DNA of 64,000 nucleotides, taken from positions 7,130,001 through 7,194,000 of the forward strand of contig NC_083529.1 of assembly GCF_032362555.1 (NCBI RefSeq), in the 5' to 3' direction. Position 1 is the stretch's first letter. Every line of letters begins with the position of its first letter. This document shows positions 44,325 through 53,900 of this stretch, in pieces. Under the pieces are notes generated by a model. The model ran no database searches and was not told the DNA's origin. It worked only from the letters and a program-made list of their open reading frames with translations. The translations under genes were made by a program, and so were the position numbers. Origin of the DNA: Amyelois transitella. Lineage: Eukaryota; Arthropoda; Insecta; Lepidoptera; Pyralidae.

Positions 44325-44654
44325 ACTGCTGGACCACGGTTGTAAACATCCGAAAATTTCCATAACGATTATGATCCATTAATAAATGCAACAATTTGGG
44401 GAAATCTGTCGCTCTTGATTTACGAGTCATTAATACAATCATTAAACAACGGAAATATGGACTTTGACGTCACTACACCGTTTATGAGTACTTATGAGCT
44501 TATTGCTTTTTATTTAGGTAATGAATTTAGGGACTTTGAGGCGCCCTTTTTCTATAACGATCCTGAGTTCAACCTTCCAATTCCTTTCTCTTGACTAAAA
44601 TATTCTTCTTTGTATTTAATATTTTTGTTCTGCCAAAAGCCCGTTAATATAATT

Positions 44655-44820
44655 AATTCCCCTGAGAAAGGGTACCCGAAACCACCGAGCTTGCATGAAG
44701 AGAGTTACGAATGTGGATGAAGCGAAGGAAGTATGCAGAGATCGTGGCAAGTGGAAAGATGTAGTCTCTGCCTACCTCTCCGGGAAAGAGGCGTGATTTT
44801 ATGTAAGTATGTATTTATGT
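44655..44820 (+). repeat. Family B LINE tail
   Basis: Well-preserved 3' end with the ATGT tail. Confidence 0.8.
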
Positions 44821-44824
44821 ATAA

Positions 44825-46151
44825 GAAAGGGTGTTTTAAAATTTCATTAAAGCATAATTATAATAATTGTGGGAATAGATGTAGTATAACGTAGAGACGA
44901 TTATCGTTATTTCTCTGCTATTATATCAGAGACATGAAGTTTGCCGCGAATGCGAGAGTTCCTAACGCGGATTTTCTGTGAAACTTCTCAAACCCAGCAC
45001 TTGGTCGACTTTTTTTAATCTAAATAAACAAATAAAAATGAACTTTTTTTTTCTCTCCACAACAATACAATTGGTGTCTCAATTATACCATAACTAATAA
45101 GTATAGGTTTATAGTATAAATGGTATAGTAAGTATGTTTATTATACATTTTTTTTATTATCACCCACACAAAGGTTCTCTGCTTAACCCAATGGTAGACT
45201 GTTAGATAATGCTATTGGCATTAAGTCCGCCTATTGTCTTTACAAATTGTAATTGTTACAATAAAGAATAAATAATATACATAAGTTGCATGAATGGTCT
45301 GTTGTGGAGAACTGCTGCCTGAACTGGATATCCGAAGTAACCTGTCATAGATATCTACAGGATACCAATCTGCGCGGGAATAGAACAAGTTACGTATTTA
45401 TTTATTTGTCTTCGCTACTAGACCATGGAAGCTTGCTATAGATGAATCTACTTATTCACTTAGTCGTCCTTTACAATGTGATAACACTCTAAAGGGGCGG
45501 GAACCACACGGTATGTATCGGCATAATTTCTAAATTATTAAGTCTCTGTGGTAACTCGTTCGCTTTCTAGCACCACTGTTTATCATCTTTTTGTGCGTGA
45601 CAAGTAATTTATAATTAAGTGGATACTCTATAGCAAAATGTCATGGAGTTTGATACTCCAGGTAGGTATTTACAGGGTATTTTCACTGCCATAATAATTT
45701 AAAAATAAATTACTCTTCTCGATACTGATTAAAACTATATTAAAACAAAAAGTATCGTATATACGTACATACACAAATTTAAGTATCGTACTCGTATTAA
45801 TACAAAAAAGAAACTTTATATCAAAAATCTAACAACCTTTATTTTATAAAATCACAACTACATTTGATATTTATAAACAAAGTCTTAAAATATAAACAGA
45901 ACATACACTAAGATGCGTCTTCTATATTTAATTAAACTTTGCCTTACTTAAATTGTTATTTATCACTATTTCTACTTTCTAAGATAACCAGTAACTGTAA
46001 GTACCTCTAAGTAAAATAGGTTCACAAAAAAATTTTCTCATTAAAATCCATCCAATTCCGTCAATGTACTATTTATTATAAATAAGCATTAATAATATTG
46101 ATATTGATTACAAACTAACTCTTACCAAAGGACCAGACAAATCTACAAGGA
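44825..46151. other. Intergenic, with the presumed 3' UTR of the 46152-46276 gene
   Basis: On the minus strand AATAAA occurs near 45840, consistent with a 3' UTR over about 45830-46151. A CR1-like LINE end lies at about 45168-45275. Confidence 0.4.
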
Positions 46152-46276
46152 TCACATTGGAACAGCTAGGTCTCCACCAACCGCCGGCAACTGAACTGTA
46201 TCCACATGAGAGCTCACTCTGCTTTGAATCTGACAAAACATTCGGAAACGAGAGTGGTGAGGAGGCTGTGGGCACA
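46152..46276 (-). CDS. Probable last coding exon of an unidentified gene
   Basis: An acceptor (TTTACACTCAG) precedes 2 nt plus 40 codons and a TGA at 46152-46154, reading CPQPPHHSRFRMFC... to QLPAVGGDLAVPM. The frame is open and an AT-rich, AATAAA-containing flank follows, as for a 3' UTR. It needs an upstream exon ending in phase 1, which I could not find. A solo LTR starts 64 nt upstream of the acceptor. The product is unknown. Confidence 0.4.
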
Positions 46277-46340
46277 CTGAGTGTAAATTTATAAGAAATA
46301 ATATCTTTATTTGCATGAAATGGGTTAACTTAAATGATAT

Positions 46341-46567
46341 TGTGGCGATAACTATACGCCACAAGCCACAGAAATAAAAAATAAAATCACGCGACGCTAT
46401 CAATTAAAAACAGCGAAAATCGCGCAAGCAATGATTTCACGGATTGGAGCAATATATACAACCTCCGACACAACATCGTCTGTCGCGCGGTTCCCCAGGT
46501 ATCACACCAGCCTAGCGAAAGATATTCCCTTTGGTGGCGGTCGAGCCGAATCATCGCTCTCGCTTCA
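46341..46567 (+). mobile_element. Solo LTR with ATAT target duplication
   Basis: 227 bp from TGTGGCG to CGCTTCA, flanked by ATAT (46337-46340 and 46568-46571), with the TATATA and 'caacctccgacacaac' segments. Confidence 0.75.
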
Positions 46568-46627
46568 ATATTAAATTAAAAATTATATTAAATTGAAATG
46601 ATTACGAATATCAATGTGACGTATATA

Positions 46628-46950
46628 GGCTAGGATCACTACCATCTCTTTCCCATGGATGTTGTAATAGGCGACTAAAGGATAAGCTTAAAAACTTGAT
46701 ATTCTTCTTTAAGGCAATGGGCTGTCACTATTTGAATCTCAATTATATCATTAAGCTGGACGTGACTTATCAGTCTTTTCAAGACTGTTCACTCTGTCTA
46801 CCCAGCAAGGGATAAAGTCGTGATTATACGTATGTATGTACATATGTACGAATATCAACTCTATCATTAAACCAAACAGCTGGACGTGGCTCATCAATAT
46901 TTTCAAGACTCTTAACTCTGTCTACCCAGCAAGGGATATAGACGTGATTG
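46628..46950 (+). repeat. Family A copy plus an extra tail
   Basis: A diverged copy (46628-46845) and then a second tail segment (46850-46950). Confidence 0.7.
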
Positions 46951-46954
46951 TGTG

Positions 46955-47565
46955 GGTTTGTTCCCATTCAGTCACACCTCGATCTGTGACACTGTTACTC
47001 AATGGCACTTTGTATTCCCGATCAGTAACACTGGTTAAGAATATTTTTTATAAAAGCATTTCTAATGTTTATTTAATTAAGTAGTTCTTAATTGAAAAAG
47101 AATAAGACATGTAACGAATTAGTGTAGAAAAAACATATATTGTAGTCTTCGATCTTATATCTTTTTGGCCTTCCAGTTCCACGAAAACTAGTGTTAATTG
47201 TGCTTTGAAATACGCCGCAAGTGAGCTGGCGCAGGGTTCAAGTAATTCAGGTAAGTAAATGATGTCACTTAATAAACAATGAAAAACATTGCAACAATAT
47301 ACATATGTATTTTATACACTAATTCGTTACATGTCTTATTCTTTTTCAATTAAGAACTAATTAAACAAACATTAGAAATGCTTTTATAAAAAATATTCTT
47401 AACCAAACCAGTGTTACTGATCGGGAATACAAAGTGCCACTGTGTAACAGTGTTACTCATTGGGAAAACGATAGTTGCAATGTGTACCACTGCTACACAA
47501 CGGGAATTTTTTTCCCATTGAGTAACAGTGTTACAGATCTGGGTGTGACTGAATGGGAACAAACC
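46955..47565. mobile_element. TIR DNA element with long inverted arms
   Basis: Ends GGTTTGTTCCCATTCAG and its reverse complement. The arms extend about 200 bp inward ('gttaagaatattttttata' and 'ctaattcgttacatg' blocks on both sides). The right arm holds about 75 bp extra. Flanking ATTGTGTG/ATTGTGGG looks like an 8-bp duplication with one mismatch. An exon-like segment lies between the arms (47177-47250). Confidence 0.7.
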
Positions 47566-47747
47566 ATTGTGGGTTTGTATGTTATAGTAAGTTCCCAGTG
47601 TGTCTCCGTCCCAACCAAGGCGCCGGAGTGGCGCGGCCACATAGACGCGGCACCGCGCAGGCATCGATCGTAGTTCGGGACGTATCGGCTCTGAAGCTCG
47701 GTTTTCAGGACATAAGCTCAAGGTTAGGTCCCAAAGAACTGTCCTGA
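47177..47747 (+). CDS. Two exon-like segments of an unknown gene
   Basis: 47177-47250 is bounded by 'ggccttccag' and 'gtaagtaa' and has one open frame (STKTSVNCALKYAASELAQ...). 47599-47747 follows an acceptor (AAGTTCCCAG), is GC-rich and continues the phase to a TGA. The first lies inside the TIR element, the second just outside it. The joined product resembles nothing I know. It may be a captured exon plus flank, or chance. Confidence 0.25.
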
Positions 47748-47841
47748 TACACTTTGTTACATAAATCATGGATTTTCCCGGATTGGTAGGACGGGTAGGT
47801 AGGAATCTTTCCACTTGCCACGATCCCTGTTCATTTATTTC

Positions 47842-48104
47842 GCTTCATACATACATACATATATGGTCACGTCTATATCCCTTGCGGGGTAGACAGAGCC
47901 AATAGTCAAAAGACAGAATGGCCACGTTCAGCTATTTGGCTTAATGATAGAATTGAGATTCAAATAGTGACAGGTTGCTAGGCCATCGCCTAAACAATAA
48001 TCCCAAGTTTTGTAAGCCTATCCCTTAGACGCCTTTTACGACATCCATGGGAAAGAGATGGAGTGGTCCTATCTTTTTGTATTGGTGCCGGGAACCACAC
48101 GGTC
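47842..48104 (-). repeat. Family A retroposon, full length
   Basis: Minus orientation. Confidence 0.85.
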
Positions 48105-48414
48105 TTTCGCTTCATACACATTTATTACTCTGTTCATGCAAGTGTAGGTTACCATTATACAACATACCAAAAAAAAGATAAAGCTAGCCCTAAAGTAGAG
48201 TTGTATTCTGGGACTTTTGAGTATTATTCCAATTTTGAACCTGTTGCGGGGATACTCCCTCAAAAGATAGATACATATAATATATAGTAGAAAGATATTA
48301 AAAATAAAACCTTCATTCACTATCACAATAAATTTGTAGGTTATATACATGGATACATAAATAACAAAGATGAATTTGCATTGTACATGTATGTTCCATG
48401 AACAATGATAGACA

Positions 48415-48605
48415 GTGACGTTACGTTTATATCCCTTGCGGGATAGACAGAGCCAAGAGTCTCAAAAAGACTGAATGTCCACGTTCAGCTTTATGGTTTT
48501 ATAATGGAATTGAGATTCAAATAGTGACAGGTCGCTAACCCAACGCCTTCAAGAAGCATCCCAAGTTTATAAGCCCTTAGTCGCTCTTATACGACATCCA
48601 TGGGA
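48415..48605 (-). repeat. Family A retroposon, 5'-truncated
   Basis: Tail and middle only. Confidence 0.75.
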
Positions 48606-48836
48606 TTAAATAGAAATTTCCAAATTTCGGATATTGGCTAATTAAAAATGGGTACAATTTAAGGGCTCACCAAAATAGCTTTTGTTTTCCAAATTTTATT
48701 ACCCAGTAAAATAAATTAACTCCATATAAATTAAAATTAATCTATACTTAGTTTCCCAAAGTAAAACGTATTAAGCTTCAAAATAAGTATACACACGTCA
48801 GAATAATCGTACGTTGTGTACAAATATTCTTTTGAT

Positions 48837-49563
48837 TGCCAAAATGGATAAATGCTCACCAAATATTGTTTCACTAAAACAGTAACATTGATACCAAAAT
48901 GTACAGTTCAAATTTGCTTTATTGTAATCAAATTATGTAACCAAAATCCAAAATATATTATGGTCAAGCTAAGATTACGTAATATAAACGTTATATATAC
49001 GTAAAATATAAAGTGCCATTGATTATTTTTAAGTACAAATTAATCTTATAAGATAAGATTGTATAAGACTGTAATTATTGTGTTCCTTTTGAAGTGCCAT
49101 TGATTATTCTTAAATTAATCTTATGAACACTTTAATAAAATTTCTGTTTTAATTTAGATTTTTTATTTCCTCATCTACCAATGGTTTGTTTCATTGTATA
49201 CCTTAGTCATTATGTGTTGCAATAATTGACAACAAAGTAATTATGTAACTGCATAAAAATATATAATTAAATGCATAATGCATTAATTATGTAACTTGTG
49301 TTTGGTGTAATCAATATTATATTTGGTATGAAAAAAATATTTGCGGTTGACTGTAATTTTTTCCCTCAGCATAGATAACTAAAATGAAAGTAATAAAATA
49401 AAATATTGGTAACATCTCCTTAGCGATAATTTACAAAATTTGGACTCAAATTGACTTTAAAGGTGTGTATTTATTTTTATAGAATGTAATAAAAAGCAAA
49501 ATAGCTTTATTTCTAGAATATTTTGTGATACACAATTTGGTGAGCATTTATCCGTTATGGCAG
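48837..49563. repeat. AT-rich segment bounded by about 30-bp inverted repeats
   Basis: 'ggataaatgctcaccaaat' at the left and its reverse complement at the right, extending outward as 'tgccaaaat' and 'gttatggca'. No coding content and no clear target duplication; possibly a MITE. Confidence 0.5.
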
Positions 49564-49739
49564 GCACTTCGAATTTATTGGAAGTAATATAGGTGCATTT
49601 CTGGTAGGCGTTTAAACACAAGCCATTAAAAATGATATCAATAGCTTCCACGATGATCCAGTGTGTTTCAACACATTTCTTCCTGCGTGAATTGTGAAAG
49701 TCAATTAGGGGAAAGGTTGAAATTTTTTAGAGAATAAAT

Positions 49740-50246
49740 ATATGCGGTACAGATTACACAGATTGAGTAAGCCTCGAAGTTTGAAACTTGTGTCACGAGA
49801 TACTAACTCAACAATCTATATTTAATAATATATACTTATATAGATATCCGTGTGGCTCCCGGCACCAATACAAAAATGAATAGGACCACTCCATCTCTTT
49901 CCCATGGATGTCGTAAAAGGCGACTAAGGGTTAGGCTTACAAACTTGGGATTCTTTTTTTAGGCGATGGGCTAGCAACCTGTCACTATTTGAATCTCAAT
50001 TCTATCGTCAAGCCAAATAGCTGAACGTGGCCATTCAGTCTTTTCAAGACTGTTGGCTCTGTCTAACCCGCAAGGGAGATAGACGTGACCATATGTATGT
50101 ATGTATGTATGTACTTATATAGATAAACATCCAAGACCCAGGCCAATCAGAAAAAGTTCTTTTCTCATCATGCCCTGACCGGGATTCGAACCCGGGACCT
50201 CCGGTGTCACAAAAAAGCGTACTACCGCTGCGCCACAGAGGCCGTC
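49740..50246 (-). mobile_element. tRNA-derived SINE (family C), split by a family A copy
   Basis: Body at 49740-49846, head with B box at 50112-50246. Confidence 0.9.
49847..50111 (+). mobile_element. Family A retroposon with 14-bp target duplication
   Basis: 265 bp. TACTTATATAGATA is exactly duplicated at 49833-49846 and 50112-50125. This copy defines the family's unit: a CCGTGTGG head and (TATG)n tail. Confidence 0.95.
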
Positions 50247-50392
50247 AATGTTTATTAAATTTCTTATTTACATGCAGTTATTTACTCAATCAAATTTATT
50301 AGGACTCAGACATAATAAGCTTCAAGTTTAAGGCCCAGTTCCGAAGATTCCGTTCAACGACAGATTTTTCAGCGTCGCGTAACCATGCGTAT

Positions 50393-50605
50393 TATCACGT
50401 CTCTATCCCTCACGGGGTTGACGGAGCCAAGTCTTTAAAAGTCTCGAAGGTCGTGTTCCGCTGCGTAATTATAGAACCGAGATCACAGATAGTACACAGT
50501 ATATAAAGATAGTAGTAGTATTTAAATGGTGACAGGTTGCCCATCGCCTAAATAAAGAATCCCAAGTTTGTTAGTCACCTTTTACGACATCCATGGGAAA
50601 GAAAT
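50393..50605 (-). repeat. Family A retroposon, diverged
   Basis: Minus orientation, with an inserted segment near 50465-50525. Confidence 0.65.
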
Positions 50606-50805
50606 GCCCTCTGCATTTCTTTCCCATGGATTTCCTATTTAAAAGTGTCGGGAAATCACAGATAGTGACAGTTTGAAAGCCCAAAAGGTCACTTTCAGCG
50701 GCTTCATGATAGAATCGAGATCATATATATGTTATACTCATAATACTTAATTCATTTTAATTCTGACGTCTCGTTCAACAGCGCACCTTAACCCCCCTCC
50801 ACACC

Positions 50806-50845
50806 GCGCATGCGCCGTCACGCCCGCTGTTTGTTGATATCGATA
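50806..50845 (+). promoter_or_regulatory. Promoter motifs: NRF-1-like palindrome and DRE
   Basis: GCGCATGCGC (50806-50815), the NRF-1/ewg-type palindrome, and TATCGATA (50838-50845), the DREF site, lie in a CpG-rich patch 75-115 bp before the first start codon of the PPPY gene. A three-codon upstream frame (50905-50916) precedes the main ATG. Confidence 0.5.
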
Positions 50846-50919
50846 TTACGGAGTCTACGAGTGAACTGAGCTGAGATTATATTAATTTTCGTGACTGTGT
50901 TGTGATGGATTGCTAAAAA

Positions 50920-53900
50920 ATGGATCTGAGGATACCGTAAGTTCCGTTTTTTCGCTTTTGAGAAGTCATAACCTAAGTTCTCATGCTTTCCTTATAAATG
51001 GATGTGGTTTTACGATCCATAAAGGTAACACAAGGTTAGCAAAATTCAGTTTCGTAAAGTTAGATCAAATGAAACGTAATGTTTTAAGGTACGGTCATAG
51101 GATCTATCGTAGGACTGGCTATAGGACCCCGGACCCAAGGTCTGGAAAGATCAGGGGGTCGATTCACGAACCTTGGCAAGGCATTCTCAATCTGCCTTTG
51201 AGTTTAAAGAAGAATAAAAAGAGAAAGAAATATACTTATTTACATAACACTTTCGGAATCTTAACTTGATTGAATCATTATTGTTGCAGTAGACGAAAGT
51301 CCTTTTCCCTTAGTCACGTTCAGAAAATCCAGGGGAAGTAGAAACAGTGGTCATATTCTAAATTGTTGGATATGACACGGTAACGTTTTCAGATCAAAAG
51401 GTCTATGTAGCAAAGAAGAAAGAAAGAAAGAAAGAAAAATCTTTATTTGGCGCAAAATGTAACATTAGAAGAGGTTAGGTATAATAGAAAATAAGTTGTA
51501 CCTACAGCTATCCTTTTATCAATAAATGATTAGTTTAGTATTGTATATGTGATTGTGTACCTAGTTGAATGAGATGGCGGGGCATTCAATCACGCGACTA
51601 AGCAACCATGAAATACAATTAAGAACTCAAAACTTTGCGACTGCTGCGTCATCTTCGACCTTATTTCCAAAAAGTCAAAATCCGTTCATCCGTTTTGGAG
51701 GCACGTTGTCAGAGAAACACACACAGACAGCAGTTTTAGCTTCGGTGTTAAGCACAGTACCTAGGTTGCACCTAGCCTTGCCTAAGTGAAATATCTCAAT
51801 AATGTCACCTTCTAATCAGTAACTAAGTATATCAATTTAGGTGAATTACCCACATTGTATTGAGAAGAAAACAAGTAAATCAAGTGATATGTGCTAACCT
51901 ACACAATTATATCTGACCTCCACCTAATTATAAAGATACAATGTGAGTTCATTTCCCTTAGATAAAGACTTTAGTGTCTGCATTACGTAAAATAATTCAT
52001 ACTTACTTAGTCGTAAATCGGAGTATGTTTGTGAATTGTGATGTTTTTTTCATTTCGAAAGGATGAATAAAAGCAGGTTGACTAAGCACATGGAGAGTGT
52101 GGATGGAAAAGTTGGAGTGGGACGGCCTAGGCGAACGTACCTTAATCAAATTACGGACGTCCTGGCAAAAGGTTTAGACAATGGAATTTAGAACAGATTG
52201 CTGGCCCATCTCCTTGTAGGACAAGAAGAATCCCAAGTTTATAAGCCTTTATGGAGTGGTCCTATTGTAACGTGCCGGGAAACACACGGCACAAAAAAAA
52301 AACCTTGTTTCGTCAATTACAAATTATTAGATTCTTAAGGATCTATTTCTAAAGTGAATACCTTTTAACACATCACAGTCGACTGAATAGGTCATTACTT
52401 GTATCTATGTTAAACTGCATTTACTGCAACAACTGCTTGCAACTAGTTTCAAAAAGGTGCAGACACACTATATTCGCATGATTAACCGAGCTAACCCTAG
52501 CCAGCCATTCTTATAAAGTAAAAAAACTTAATACCTAGGTACCTAGAACTTTTTAGCGGGAACCCAAACGTCATATCATTCGTGCTGTAATATATTTTTT
52601 TTTTCAAAATATGTCGTCGTTTTATTAATGATTTTCAAATGTGGAATGTTGATTATTAAGGGTTACTGGACATGCAAAAGTGCATAAGTATTGCAAAAGT
52701 GTTACAATAACGAATTTAGTGACTTTTGATGTTGTCCCAAAAAGTCCCGAGAATGGGCGAAGTAAATCACCCATAATACGATGAATAATCTGTAACTGAC
52801 TAAAACAAGACACTGGCAAAAATTAATCCATGAAAAAGTTGATAGCCAAAACGAAATAAAAAAAAAACAGAGTTAATTTGTGCGTGCTAAGCGTGCGTGC
52901 AGGTGTGACCACACCTTTACACCAGTACCACTCATAACAAGTAGAGTGTAAATGGGCAAGGAACTCGGTAGTTCTGTGTAAGGGCTAAACCACACGGGCG
53001 GCGCGGCGCCGCACCGCAAGCCATTTCGCCGCGCTGGCGACCACACGGGCAGAGCGGCGTCGCAACGATCTACGGAGCCGCGGCGGCGCCGCAGCGGTAG
53101 CATAATGAGGGGTTGTCCATCGCTACGTACGAGCCAAACCACACGGGCGGCGCGGCTGCGGCGCGGCGCCTGAGCGGCGCCGCTGCGGTTTTCTACATAC
53201 AAAAATGCATTGTAGCCACATGGCGCCGTGCGGTGTGCTCCGGCGCCGCACCGCGCGCGCATCGGATTCGAGACGAGGCGGGGAGGGGTGTAAGCAGAGC
53301 GGTGCCGGAGCGGCGCCGCAGTTGTTTGTTTGCGCAGCATAGGGAAGGACGCATGCTGGATTAAGTACGATCACGTAACCTGTACCTATTAAAATGAGTA
53401 CCAGTGATGAGGAAAATATTGACATGGACTACCTCATTTCTTTAGTTCAAGAACGGGAAGTACTGTGGGATAAGTTTCATGTGGATTTTAAAAACAATAA
53501 TTTAAAAGCGAAGGCATGGGCAGATGTTACAAAAAATTTATTTCCAGAATATGATAGCTACGCTCCCGATCGAAAGAACAAAATTGGTGAGTCCTTATTT
53601 TTCTTCATACTAGTAACATGACTAAATTTTCTTTAATTGCCACTTCAAAGATCCTGTGCTGCTCATAAAATAGTTTGCAAATTCATTTCTAATGCCATTA
53701 GCTGCTGTCAATTCTTCATTTTGGGGTTGGAGAGAGTGAAACTCATCACAAATTATCGCCAATTTATCTTTTTGACGAACACCTTCCCGATCGGCCACAA
53801 AATTATGTAGGACACAACATGCTTTTACAATGGCAGTAGCAAAATCATAGGATACGTTTATCGGTCTGTGAAAAATGCGCCATTTGTTTGCCATGATTCC

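Noticed and set aside
52986-53335. CpG island acting as a host gene promoter
   Set aside because: The GC-rich block consists of repeated Harbinger terminal motifs adjoining the MADF gene of the element.
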